DNA from: Pseudopyrenochaeta lycopersici
Taxonomy: Eukaryota > Ascomycota > Dothideomycetes > Pleosporales > Pseudopyrenochaetaceae
Length of the DNA stretch: 64,000 nucleotides
NCBI GenBank assembly: GCA_003313425.1
Contig: NHZP01000044.1
Coordinates: forward strand, 124,001 to 188,000
Direction of reading: 5' to 3'
In this document: in pieces, positions 23,886 through 35,710 of the stretch
Numbering within the stretch: position 1 is the stretch's first letter
How the letters are laid out: the number at the start of each line of letters is the position of its first letter
Translations under genes and position numbers: made by a program
The notes under the pieces: model-generated
Database searches by the model: none
What the model saw: the letters and a program-made list of their open reading frames with translations, nothing else
What the model was told of the DNA's origin: nothing

Positions 23886-24383
23886 ATGGCTGTTGCCCTT
23901 GATGACCCAGGGCTTGCACTTGCCCCCATCGTGCAGGAACTCTTTCTGCCATTGTGGATCCTGAGAAGCGTTCGGCTCAAGCCGATCCACAAGCGACCGT
24001 CCGGTTGTCTTAGTGCACGCTGTGGCGATGGCGGTGGCTGCAACCCAACGGGAATTACGGGATCTGGTGTGCGGTTATGTTGTGCCAGACTCGGGTGTGG
24101 ATGTATTCAGGGACAACGGGGCCTTCGTTTATTCATAGATCTTGAAACCGGCTCTGAGATTATCAAAGTTCGAGGACTTCTCGTAGATACCGTCACTGCA
24201 GTTATTGGCACAGTTCTCGACACTAATGTGGAATCGCTGAAGCCAGCTAGCGCAGTTGGCGTAGTGCGATGGCTTGTTGAGGCAAAAGAATTGTTACTTG
24301 TCAATTCTACTGTCATAAACCGCTATCAATTTAGAGCGGGTGAGGTCAATAACTTGATGCTGGCGTACTCTTGTAGGCGATAG
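23886..24383 (+). pseudogene. Possible HET C-terminal remnant
   Basis: A plus-strand frame of 165 residues contains FIDLETGSEIIKVRGLLVDTV, resembling the part of HET proteins that reads L.V.G..VD.I, preceded by a block (LPLWILRSV) in place of the usual SLPSWVPDW. It lies 12 bases from the start of the opposing frame. The assignment is weak. It may instead be a shadow of minus-strand sequence. Confidence 0.3.
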
Positions 24384-26265
24384 ATGGCACAACCTGCGGC
24401 CAATCCCCCCTCCGCTGCTCCGCAACTGCGATGACTGGTTCAAGCGAATAGTCCTGACATCTCACCTAAATGACGTGTTCCGCGTGTACAATTTTGGTAC
24501 CCTCATCCCTGCGGACCCACGGGAGCTGATCCCGCCAAACCTCCAGATGCGCCACATCCGCCTGCACACGGCGCGCTTGGCGAACAGATGATGAAAAACG
24601 CAATGTCGTCCCTCTTTAAGAGCATGATCTGCCGCCAGGGAGTGCTGCAGGAGATCGAATCTGTGTTATTGCGGGCGCCGAGACGCCATTCGCGTTGCGT
24701 GGTGACAAAGGTGATGATGCGGGGCAGTTGGTGGGAGAGACTTATGCGCATGGCATCATGGATGGGGAATGTGTTACGCTAGATGTCGCCCCAGTAGAGT
24801 TGCCGATCCGCTAGGATCCAAAACCTCCACAATATCCAAATTCCTATATTAAAGTGTTCGATGACAATTCTGGCCACTCCACCAAAACGTGAATATATCA
24901 CACCGGCAGGCCAAGTCTGGTGTCGAGCAACTGTTAACCTGGATTAAATACTAACGCAGACCTTACATGCAGAAAAGCACTTACAATGGGCCTGTGTAGT
25001 TATATCGTACCTATATCGATATTCATTCAGTGTTTTGGTGCTTGTTAACATTAATTCCTCGTTCAGATAGTTCAAAATACAGATTACAACCACTTCAAAG
25101 GGAATGTTCATCGGGGACAGATAATTCTAGGGTTTAGGCCGTAACATAGAGGTCCAGCTGTCGAATAAAAACTCTCTTACGTGTTAAAAATGGGTGTTAG
25201 GACGATCGTCATCGAGAGCGAATTGACCAGTTGCTATTATTCCTAAATCAAAACGCCGTAAAAGAATAGGGAATCTACAATAAAGCAAAGCCCATCCTTG
25301 CTGATGCGAGCGATAAATTGGAAATCAAGGCGTTGACGAGCAGGTTTAAGTTGGTTGCATTTTGAAGCATTGTGTACTGAAAGATCTCCCTAGCTGGCAG
25401 GTCAATCTCTTAATGCGGCTTGGATTTGAATTCCAGGGGAATTCGAAAGCGGAGACTGGAATATGGCGGACTCTCAGATTGACAACCTACCTGTACTCGC
25501 CGATCATCACAGCTTTAATTAAACGACGTGGTTCCGACATGACACTTAACTAAACCTCTTGGGTTAGTTTCCGATATCTATGTGCTTAGCGGCGGTTGTG
25601 CAGAGATCAAGTGACTCTAAATAAATTGATACAAGCCAATGGATCGCCCGAGAGAGGGCGGGCCGCCTGTTAGCACTCGGCGAATTCATCGCAGCCTTGC
25701 TGAACGGTTGGCTTGGTTTGACTCTATAATTGGTTCGTGCGCCAGTATGTCTTCTTCATCTCCAATCCCATTACCGATTCTTGTCTACATACTTGATTAC
25801 CACAAATTACCTCCAGGAGGTTGGTTTGATCTGCTTTGTTTCAATGATGTAAATCATTTTCGGAGCTCTGCCCATGTTTTGCACATAAGGCAGAAGTCGT
25901 GTTATGTTGCTCTTTATAGCCGTGCCCTTGAGTTCCTATGCAGTGGCCTCAGCATTACACACTGTCTCACGTCTTTTGGCTACCAAATTCGTCAAATTCA
26001 AGGGAGGCGGGTGGGGAGTTCTAAGAGCGCTTTGCTGTTTTAGGCTAGAAGCAACATTGTTCTCATCTTACCTGTAACAATAGCTTGCTCATCACACTAA
26101 CTTGCTCCGGAATTGTCTTGCAAATTAAATATTTGATATACGCCCGTCTTTTGAGGACCAGAATACGAGCACCGGCTTCATCGTTCTCGTCTCCTCGTCA
26201 GGTTGTCTTTTCTTCCGCTGGCACTCATGCTCAGCTATCTGTGCCATCACCCCACTCCTTACAAC
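24384..26265. other. Intergenic stretch before the lyase gene
   Basis: No gene is supported. A 134-residue plus frame at 25639-26043 lacks recognised motifs. The region from 24780 to 25640 shows no coding signal. The 200 bases before 26266 hold the promoter of the polysaccharide lyase gene, with CT-rich sequence just upstream of the start as is common in fungi. Confidence 0.35.
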
Positions 26266-27810
26266 ATGTCTTCTCTTTTGTCCACCAGCCTTTACCTTTT
26301 TCTTCTCTTTTCATCCGTCTATGCTTTCAACCATCCTGGTCTTCTGGTGAACAATGCAGATATTGCTCGCATCCAGACCAAGCTTTCCACTCGCGCACAT
26401 CCCTGGCAAGCTTCCTGGGACAAGTTGAAGAGCCTGAGGTACTCCCAGTCGACCTACGTTGACCAAGCGGTGTCTCGCGTTCATCGAGGCACATTCAATG
26501 GCGTAAAATCCAACGCCGATCTGCTCTGGCACGATGTCGCTGCGGCTTTCAATCTTGCGGTTCGGTGGAAAATCGAAGGTAATGCGTCATACGCAGAGAC
26601 CGCGTCTAACATCCTCGGGGCGTGGGGACGCACGCTCAAGGCACTCGATAGTAGCGACGATCAATACCTCTTGGCGGGGCTTCAAGGGTATCAGCTGGTA
26701 AATGCGGCGGAGCTGTTGCGAGATTACGCGCCATTCGAATCCAGTGGCAATGCTCAAGCATTCACTACCATGTTCCAAGATATCTTCGTGTATAGGAACC
26801 TTTTCTTCCTCAATCATCAAGCCCCTTCGGAGCATAACGTCAAGCATTTTCATGCCAACTGGGAGCTGTGCAATATGGCTTCTGCGATGGCTTTCGGAGT
26901 GTATACTGACAACGCCACCCTCTTCGATTTCGTTGTTGAGTATTTTAAGTCCGGTACGGGTAATGGAGCGATCAACAACGCGATCACGAATCTCGTTTCA
27001 GAACCAGGAACTGGCGTCACCATGGGACAACCCCAAGAGGCTGGACGAGATCAAGGCCATACCAGTCTTGACTTTCAGCTCTTAGGCGTTATCGCCCAAC
27101 AAGCATGGAATCAAGGTATAGACCTCTACGGCTATAATGATAGTCGAATTTTGCAAGGGTAAACGTCATTCCTATAGTAAAGTCTCCAGCTAATTATCTT
27201 CTACAGCGCAGAGTACTTTGCTCGATACAATCTTGGCAACGACGTCCCATTCGAGCCATGGACGAATGGTATTGTCTCATTCACTCATATTAGTTCAGAT
27301 TCCAGAGGTGCGGTGCGACCCACGTGGGAGTTGCTCTACGCACATTACGTGCAAATCAAAGGCTTAGAGGCGCCATGGATCACACTGTTCAAGAACCATA
27401 CAGTCGAATCCACTCAGAGTGGTTTTGAACCCGGTGTCGGCTCAGGGGGCGAGGGCTCTGGCCACTTCGATGGGGTTGGCTGGGGATCGCTGCTCCATCG
27501 TTTGGGCGAGGATTATGTCCCAGTAGTGTCTTCCACTTCTCTTGCATTACAACCAACCACGTCGTCCAATCCCTCTATCGCGTCATCAGCCTCAACCCTC
27601 CTTACTAAGACGTCAGCGTATGTAACGAAGTCGGTTCCTACATCTACCAGCGTATATATACTACCTCAGTCTAGTATCCCTTCCCAGACCAGCACAGTGG
27701 CGACAATTACGACACCACAATCGAATTTGAGGACGAGTTCTGTTCCAGCAACCGCTTTGGAAGCGACCTCGGTGAACGCCTGTGCTCGAAAACATCATTC
27801 CAGGACTTGA
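26266..27810 (+). CDS. Secreted alginate-lyase-type polysaccharide lyase
   Basis: Two exons, 26266-27158 and 27207-27810, are joined across a 48-bp intron (498 residues). A signal peptide is clear (LLSTSLYLFLLFSSVYA, cleavage near residue 20). The alginate_lyase fold of the chondroitin AC/alginate lyase superfamily is indicated by FHANWELCNMASAMAFG (NW at 198-199) and by QEAGRDQGHTSLDFQLLG (about 258-275), followed by AWNQGIDLYGY and, after the intron, AEYFARYNLGNDVPFEP. Members cleave uronic-acid polysaccharides by beta-elimination; the substrate cannot be told from sequence. The last 110 residues are a Ser/Thr/Pro-rich tail, likely O-glycosylated. The chosen ATG places the signal peptide at the N-terminus; an in-frame ATG upstream is unlikely. 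The frame is intact although the RIPed block begins about 200 bp downstream. Confidence 0.9.
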
Positions 27811-28020
27811 ATGACTTACCGTTCTAGGACCTAATCGTTAGGTTCTGCCTTCAACGTCCTCTGAATGTTTCCATTGGCGGCTCGCAGGTATTCAGAAGGT
27901 GCAGAAGTTCTGGATCGTGTGCGAATTAGGTGGGAGGGTTGTTCTCTCCCGAGGCAGACAGTTCTGCTAAGTATTGAGTCTCTGCTAGCTTAGCGCTCAA
28001 AACTCCTAGAACTTCCATAA
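27811..28020. terminator. 3' flank of the lyase gene
   Basis: About 210 bp of normal composition separate the lyase stop codon from the AT-rich block; it should contain the poly(A) site, but no distinct signal is identified. Confidence 0.3.
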
Positions 28021-30961
28021 CGAATTAAAATTCCATAAAACTCCTATAAACTTATAAAGAAATTACAGTAGCTAACGTACATAGAGAGTAAGCGGGACAT
28101 AGAAGTAGGTAGCATACCTTACTAACTTTACATACTTTATTAAGCATAAGGTAATATAAATCTACGCTCTAATATTTAAATAGCTTTGAACAAAGTAAAT
28201 ATTTAGCTTCCTATATTATCTAATAATACTACGTAGGATTAGAGTAATTATTAGGCTACTATCCTTTATAATATAGCTAAAATAACTTTCTACTATAAAC
28301 GTGCTATTAATATTAATATAATTATTTATTTAACGTAAAAAAGTATAATAAAGTATTATAAATCTAAATCTTAGTATTATAGTACTATTAAGCTAGACCT
28401 TTTTAAAGGCTAGCGCGTAATATAAAACTATCTTTTAACTATTATTTAGAGTATAAAGTAAGTACTATTACTTAAAACTATATATTATATAATAATACTT
28501 CTTTATATAATAGTTTAAGAATAGTTCTTTTTATATAATTTAGTAAATAGGTTACTTCTCTTAGTAAGATACCTAACTCTCTTATTAAAGTTAACTTATA
28601 AGTAAATAAAGAACTACTAACTTTTAAAGAGTATATCTTAGTTACTAAAAAAAAGTATAATAAACTCTAAGTACTTCTATACTTACGCGTAATTAAGAAG
28701 AAAATTATATATCTAATAAGTATTAAATATAACTTTACTTTAGCTTTATTAGTAAAAGAAACCTTTAAAGTTTAAGTTATAAAAGTATATAAAGAGAGTA
28801 CACTTAATACGTCTTTACTTTTATATATAAAGCGTACGCTTAAACTTAAAGATTTATTTAAATACTAAAGAAAGAACTTAAAAGAATACTAGTTTTTTTA
28901 CTTATATAAAGTAGTATTTTAACTCTTACTATAAGAATTTTATCTTAATAATAATAAAGTTACCTAAGCTATATAGTACTTAAAAAAAGACTAAAGAGAC
29001 TTTTAGTATATATACTATAAGTATATAAAGAAAATAATACTTACTAAAGAATACTTTAAGTAGTATATACTTAACTTACTATTTAACTTAATTAATTATA
29101 GCTTTAAAGTAGCTATAGTATATATTTAAGCTATATAGTAAAAAAAATAAACTATTTAGTCTTTTATAACTTACTTTAATATTATTAAAAATTAACTTAT
29201 ACTTTCTCCTAAAGTATAGAGTATTTAGTATCTTTTTTTAAACTTAAAGTTTAAATTATAAAGAGCTATTACTAACTACTACTAAATTCTTATAATAAAA
29301 GAGAATTTAATAGTATTAGGCTCTACTCTTAAGTAGAACTTATACTAAACTTTACTAATATAAGACTAGTATATATATAATATATTTAAGGAAAAACTTT
29401 AAAGGAATACTCTATAATATAAACTAAATAAGCCTTTTTATTAGCTGTAAAATAAAAGTAAAGTTACTTATTATAAGTATAATAAAGTTAAATACTATAC
29501 TAATAAGTACTAAAGTAGTAATTTAAACTACTTTCTAGTATATATTAACTAAATAAGAAAAAGTCAAGCTTTACTAGTAATTTAGAAATAGTAAAGTATA
29601 TAGCTATAGAAATAAGCCCTAAGAAAGAACTCTAAGTTATTTTTAATTTTTAAGCTAATATAAGCTTAATTAGTTAGTAGTAAGCTATTAAGATAAAACT
29701 ACTACTACTTAAAGAAGTAAAACTCTTAAAGCTAAGTTAGATTAGTATCTAGTACTAGAACACTTATATAGTATATAAGCTTTAAGTATACTTAATAAAT
29801 AATAATAATATTAATTACTAAGCTTAAGTTATAGCATATAAAGTAGATAAGAAAAGTGTTCTTTTTTTACTTAGTAGCTTTCTTTTATAATAGTAGAATA
29901 TTTATATTAACTATAGCTTCTAAATATAATATTAAAAGTATACTTTAGCTAATATAAAGCTTATTACTACTATATAACTTTAAAAGATATAAAGTAACCT
30001 AGCTCTAAAATATACTTTTTAAAAGTACTATAAGTTATAAGTAAAAGTTTAGAGTATAATATTTATATCTTTAGAGTATATATTATACTAGAAGTATATA
30101 TATTTAATGTATTAGCTAACTATAGTAATATATTTAATAATAAAAAAGTAGAGGCTTTACTAAATTTTAAAACTTTAAACTATATTATTCTACTTATAGC
30201 TAATAAAGAACTTCTATATAGTTTACTATTTAACTTTTTTATATATAAGTTTAAGATACTTTATAACTATATTAAAAATATACTATATAAAGACTAAATT
30301 TAGTATAGTATAAGTTTTATAAGAGCTTTTATACTATTTATCTTTAAGAAAGATAAGAAGCTTTACTTCTATATTAACTATTAAGGATTAAATACTATTA
30401 TAATTAAAGATTATTACTTACTTCTATTAATTAGAGAGATACTAGATTACTTATTAGGTATATATTACTATACTACCTTAGATCTCTATAATATATACTA
30501 CTACTTAAGAATTTAATTAAGAGATATGTAAAAAACTACTTTTTAAACTTAATATAGCTACTTTAAGTACTTAGTTATACTATTTAAGCTAACTAATACT
30601 TTAGTAAGCTTTTAAGCTTATATTAATAAAGTACTTAGTAAATATTTAGACTATATTTATATAGTTTACTTTAATAATATACTTATCTATACTTATAGTA
30701 AAGATATTATAATATACTAGTATATAGTATACTTTATATTTAAAGCTTTATAAAAAGTATAACTCTTTACTAACTTTAAAAAGTATATTTTTATATTTAG
30801 TAATATTTACTTTCTTAAGTTTATTATTATAATACGTAAAATCTATATAAATTTAGTACGTGTTAAGATTATTACTTAATAGCTATAGCTTATAAATATT
30901 AAAGAACTTTAGTTCTTCTTAAAGTTTACTAACTTTTATTAATATTTCATTAAAAGATATA
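28021..30961 (+). mobile_element. Ty3/gypsy retrotransposon relic (5' and RT part)
   Basis: RIP has replaced nearly all CpA, yet the plus strand still reads gypsy polyprotein. Gag-like sequence lies at about 28850-29600. Reverse transcriptase runs from about 30300: ALILFIFKKDKKLYFYINYQGLN (in order), then TLDLYNIYYY, YLVILFKLTNTLVSFQAYIN, YIVYFNNILIYT (normally Y.DDIL at the catalytic site, here N-N) and FLKFTNFY. The relic is cut at 30961 by the pogo-like element and resumes at 33272 with KIALLTNLLKSN in the correct order. The catalytic aspartates have become asparagine, which fits G-to-A mutation. Confidence 0.8.
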
Positions 30962-33271
30962 ACGTATTCCATCATCGAGTGCGCTACACCATCAAGTAAG
31001 CCAAAATCTCTTAGCACCACCAACTTATGTTACGAATTATCTATTTTATTACTATTAAATAAAGAGCTTACATACGTTATGCTTATATTAGATTTAGAAG
31101 ATCTTTCTATATCCTTTTTATATGTTTAAGCGTTATACCTAGTCCTGCTATAATTTCTATAGCGCCGTAGAGCTAGTTAAGCTATATCTTAATTACTACT
31201 ACTATAAGCCTTCTTAGATTACTAAAACGCTGCAGACGCTTTAGTAGCTACCTGCGCTAATACTACACTATACTCTAATATACTACCTTACTAAATCTAC
31301 TTCCTTTTACGCGATTTCTACTTAGTTATTACTACTAATTACTCTTTAAGGTTATAATTACAGGTAATAAGCAGAGCGTTTTAGTATAGTATAAGTTTAG
31401 CGCCTTTTATAAGCTAAGAGAAGCTTACCTACGCTGTAATAAGTAACTAAGTAAAAGACTTACGTATAAGCTTAGATTAAGATCTAAACTCTTAAGTATT
31501 ACTTAAAGTCTTTAACTACTATAGCGTCTCTAGGAAGAGAGGTTCTAGTAGGGTACGCAGCTATACTTTAAAGTAATCTAATACTACCTACGCGTTTATA
31601 AGGACTAGTCCTAACGCCTTAAAGGCCTTTTAATAGTTCTCCTCTATAAATATATTAGAAAACGCGTCTTTAAAAGTAGAGAGAAAGCCTTCTTTATTAA
31701 TATAGAAGACGGGCTAGCGTACTAAGTCTTAAACGCGCTAGGAGTACTTACGCTTTAATAGCGAGAAGCAGACTACGTTAAGTAGCTAGAGGATATATAA
31801 TAAGTAAGGTAGTATATAGATAGTAAGAATCTTATACTTAAGGTAGTAGTCTTTAAAATCCTAGTTAAGATAGCTCTTATAGTGTGCAGGAACAGAGGCC
31901 TCAGCCAACTTCTCCCTGTCGATGGTAGCCTTGAGCTCACTGAACACAGCTAGGTAGTCATCTCATCAAGGATGAGATAAGAGGTAGGAGGTAGGTAAAC
32001 AAGGATAAACAATAATAGGGGGGGGGGGGGGGGTAATAACTGTAGTAACCGTATCTGTCTGTCTGTCTGTACTGTCTTAATTACTTCTGGATGTTCCTTA
32101 GATATTCCCCCTAGATAGTAGAACTACTTGGATTCCTGGATGGTTCCTTCGATAGTTGTCTAGATGATTCCTTATTTTTCTGCTAATATCGCTTAATTGC
32201 CTTGAAGTCTGAGCTGTTGTGGCCTAAGCTGCTGTGGCCTGAGCTGCTGCATCTGAACTGCTGCATCTGAACTGCTGCATCTAACTAGCTGAGATTCCCT
32301 TAGTGGCCAGGTGACCAGGTCACCAAGTGCATCGGCACAATAGCTGTCTAAGATAAGTAGCTTATACCTCTTAGCTTAACGCGCTTTTATATGCGTGTTA
32401 AAGTACTTTAACTACTTAAGACTAAGTGCGTTATTTATCTAGCTGTTCTTAGAGACTAAGAGCTTCTAATTATATAGTATATCTGCCTCCTTATACTATA
32501 TAAAGATATAGACGCGTCCTTTATAGATAATAAATAGTACGGTCGCGTACCTAGCGGCGCAGATACTCTAGATAACTATAACCTACTCGCGATCGCCTAG
32601 CTAAATAAGCTTAAGTTAAGCGCGTCTCTCTAAGCCTATAATAACTTTTATAGAGCTAATAATACCTCTCTAAAAGCTAGTTTTATTAAAGTTATATATA
32701 TTATTATTATAAACGCTGTACTTAGCTTTAGTATCCTTAACTAGCTTAAACTACGCGCTAATTTTCTCTAGATCTTCCTGGAGTATCCTCTAATAGTCCT
32801 TTACTTAGTTAAAAGCTATTTTAAGCTTATCTAAACGCGTTATAAATCTCTTAACTTATTACTTACCTACTAGCTCTCTACCGCGTACAGCTAGCAGTTT
32901 ATCCGCTATATCTGCTACCTTACACAGCTAGGGCGCAAATCCTCGCGAATTAAGGTTAAGGATATATTAGATAATTATCTGCTCTTTAGTGCGCGTGAGC
33001 TTCTAGCGATTAGGCTGGCAATTAGCTTAAGCGGGGGTTCCGTTATATCTTCGCTGCAGGGTTAATCAGGTAACGTTAAACGCCTTAGCAGCACGTCGGA
33101 CACTTTTAAATTAGCCTTGATTTATAGCCTGGAGAGCAAACTCTATCCTGCCTTCGTTTTAAGATTGATTTAACTGAGTTGGTTAAGACATTGCGCGTAG
33201 TAGTAGTCATGTTGGGTGCCAAGAGATTTTGGCTCACTCGATGGTGTGGCGCACTCGATAATAGAATACGT
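30962..33271 (-). mobile_element. Pogo-like DNA transposon, copy 2, 57-bp TIRs
   Basis: Terminal inverted repeats of about 57 bp (starting ACGTATTC) lie at 30962-31018 and 33215-33271; the few differences between them are all transitions. TA dinucleotides flank both ends (30960-30961, 33272-33273). On the minus strand the transposase begins near 33195 and reads GRIEFALQAINQG, then VRRAAKAFNV, YILNLNSRGFAP and DIADKLLAVRG, the N-terminal psq/CENP-B-like DNA-binding region of fungal pogo transposases, with several stops. It split the gypsy relic and was itself later split by the 457-bp insertion at 31883. Confidence 0.85.
31883..32339. mobile_element. 457-bp unmutated insertion, TGTGC..GCACA ends
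   Basis: A block of normal composition sits inside the RIPed pogo-like element. Its ends are TGTGCAGG and ATCGGCACA, flanked by a duplicated ATAG (31879-31882 and 32340-32343). The related copy at about 6221-6245 has the uninterrupted sequence, supporting an insertion with a 4-bp duplication. It contains a run of 16 G (32018-32033), a TCTG repeat near 32060, and three copies of CTGCTGCATCTGAA near 32243-32283. No coding frame is seen. The TG..CA ends suggest a solo LTR, but another non-autonomous element is possible. Confidence 0.7.
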
Positions 33272-33340
33272 TACTTATAAAATAGCTCTTCTTACTAATT
33301 TACTTAAGAGTAATTAGGATTTTTATTAAAATAATATAGT
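33272..33340 (+). mobile_element. Gypsy relic, continuation
   Basis: This piece reads KIALLTNLLKSN followed by QDFYQNN-like sequence, which directly continues the reverse transcriptase connection region after the FTNFY block at about 30950. It shows that the 2.3-kb element in between inserted into this retrotransposon. Confidence 0.6.
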
Positions 33341-33564
33341 TGTCGGTTAGCCTTTACCTCTCTAGATGGCTACGCATCTGGTGGTACCAACAGAGCCGCA
33401 CGCGCGTACGCTCAGGGGGGAGATGAAAGATAGTTGTATTCCTTGACCTGGCCTCTCTCTCGTGCGAGAGAGAGACCTCTATATAGGCTGCCTAGGAGCC
33501 CCTGAGAGCGCCTAAGAGTCGGGCCGAATAGGTACAAGAATGAGCAGTTCACCTCGTACGGACA
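33341..33564. mobile_element. Solo LTR, 224 bp
   Basis: The element begins TGTCGGTTAG and ends GTACGGACA, and is flanked by a perfect 5-bp duplication ATAGT (33336-33340 and 33565-33569). Unlike its surroundings it is not AT-biased. It contains a TATA-like CTATATAGG at about 33479-33487, immediately preceded by a 10-bp perfect inverted repeat with a 2-base loop (33453-33474, CTCTCTCTCG / CGAGAGAGAG). These are LTR promoter features. No matching partner LTR is present in the window. Confidence 0.75.
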
Positions 33565-35366
33565 ATAGTAAATATATTATTTAAGAAGCTTAAAGAGCGC
33601 TTTTTAAGTACGCTAATGTGTTAGGGGGCGGAGGCAGTAGGCGGGGTCAGAACTGTTTCAGGCAGGCGGGGTATCTATATTACTTGTAAGAGGGCAGTTG
33701 TAAGCAGTATGGAGTAGATTATAAGACGTAGCTTAAGGAGCTATATACAGCTATAGGAGTCTAGCTTATATCTACTAAATCTATAGTATTCTATGCAGCC
33801 TTAGTAGCCCTTATATATCTAGGCTGTAACAGTACTATAATAGTACTCTCTCCCTTATAGTTATGTTCTATATAACTGTAACAGGCTAGGTTTCTTAAGG
33901 TAGCGTTAGTAAAACGCTGTTACAGCCTCTACAGCGTTCTCTAACTATACAGTAGGTACCTTAGTAGCTTTAGCGTATCTAGTCTATCTAACTATATACT
34001 TTAGGCGTAAGGTACTCTTACAGCCGCAGTAGTCCTAGCAGGAATCTATAATCTCTTCTATAAACTACTCCTTCTCCCTATTAACTTTAATAGCTAGAAG
34101 TAGTAGTATCTATTACCTAGGCACTAGATTATTAGTAGTAAGCTATAATAGGCTTACGTAGAATACGTTATAGATATAGAAACTATTAGAGAGCTATAAG
34201 TAATAAGTATATAGTAATATAACTTATATAACTATAAATAGTCCTAAGTTCTTCTAGTTAAGCTTCTTTATTGGTTATAAGGTCTTAATATTATAAGTAT
34301 TTAGCTATACTAGGTCTCTTTCCTAGTATTAGCGCGTAAAGTAGTAGTATTAGTTTACTATTTCTTTATAATAAGCTTAAGTAGAGGTTACTTTAGCTCT
34401 TATATATTCTAAAATATATTCTATATATACTATAAATACGTTTATATCTCTTTAGGCTACTATTATAGTAGTTAGCGTAAAGTTAAAGAGTATTAGTTTA
34501 AATCTAATATAGGGGTAGTAACTATAATTCGCGAAAAATAGTAACGTATTTATACTCTTAGAATATATAAGTTACCTATAAACTCTGCTAGTAGTAGCTA
34601 TAGGTACTAGTTATCTTATAGGTAGTGTTAAGGGCGAAGAGGCCTAACTAACGAGTGTGCATTTGTCCTATACTACAGAAGGAGAAAGATAGAGAAGAGG
34701 TTACAGGTATCCTTAGAGGATATATATATATATTCGTATAAGCGAAGAGGAACATACTCCTCTAGCTGCTAACTTATACGAGCTAATAAGAAAAGGGGGT
34801 AGAGGAGATTAAGGAGTTCTTTCCCCGTGCGATAGTAGTGAAGCCTCTCCTGCTTAAAGGGCGCAGCCTATTACAATAACTTTATTAAGAGTAAAATACG
34901 CCTTAGTTAAGCCTCTTAGTAATATCCTAATATTCTAAAAGTTTAGAAGATCCTTAGCTATACTTATAGCTGCCCTACTATATCTATCTTCTGTAATTAT
35001 ATTTATATTAGGACTAACTACCTTCTATTACTGCGCAGCTAGTAGTCTAAGCTTTTAATTTTAAGTAGGCCTTAAGTCTACTCTATTAAACTTCTCTAGA
35101 TATACTACTAATACTAGCTAATCTAGAATATTATTAGTAACTCTATAATACTTCTAAATTTTCTATTTTAACTAATAGAGCTGTAGCGTTTAGGGTATAG
35201 TTCTTTAGATTTACCTTAACCTCTTATATAAAGGACTAAAATAGTAAGTCTTATATCTAACTTCTTTATTCTACTTAAAGCTAATCTAGCTAAGATATAA
35301 AAGCAGCTAATATAGCTTATATTCTCTAGTAATATAACTAGAGAGGTTGTATATATTATAAGTATT
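33565..35366 (-). mobile_element. Antisense Ty3/gypsy relic (pol, C-terminal part)
   Basis: RIPed sequence which, on the minus strand, reads fragments resembling the end of a gypsy integrase (LLAEFIGNLYI and TTPILDLN near 34560-34620). The overall layout suggests it belongs with the gag-like relic at 40.8-42.2 kb, the two parts being separated by the copia insertion. The assignment to a single element is inference. Confidence 0.45.
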
Positions 35367-35371
35367 TTAAT

Positions 35372-35494
35372 TGTTAGCCAACACGGTTAGCTCCTCACGT
35401 GCTCTGTTATATAAGCATCCACAGGGTATATAGTTCCCTTGTGTCTCATTTGATAGGAATCAACCTAGTTCCTCCTGCCTGCTGCCCACCAACA
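35372..35494 (+). repeat. Copia 5' LTR
   Basis: 123 bp starting TGTTAGCCAACACGG and ending CCCACCAACA. It contains TTATATAAG near 35408, a likely TATA box for the element's transcript. It is identical base for base to the 3' LTR. Confidence 0.95.
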
Positions 35495-35512
35495 GTTATG
35501 AGCCCGGTTTGC
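35495..35512 (+). promoter_or_regulatory. Copia primer-binding site (half-tRNA type)
   Basis: The sequence GTTATGAGCCCGGTTTGC directly abuts the 5' LTR. GTTATGAGCCC is complementary to the anticodon arm (GGGCTCATAAC) of the eukaryotic initiator methionine tRNA rather than to its 3' end. Drosophila copia is known to prime from such an internal tRNA fragment, so the same mode is inferred here. Confidence 0.6.
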
Positions 35513-35710
35513 ACCTCCTAAGCTACGTAACTCTGCACGAATATAGCTTTAGACGTGTAACTAATAACAACTACGTTCACCTTTACCTGTTGTGTCTATT
35601 AACAGCTAGGTTAGCGTCAAAGACCTATATAGTCGACAAGTATCGCTATTTAACTAGAACTGTTACTCTCCGCATAGAGATCAGTTTGGTAATTGATTAC
35701 TGAGATTACA

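Noticed and set aside
30240..30960. Apparent absence of genes in AT-rich sequence
   Set aside because: Ignoring stops, one frame clearly follows gypsy reverse transcriptase, so this is a mutated transposon and not unique non-coding DNA.
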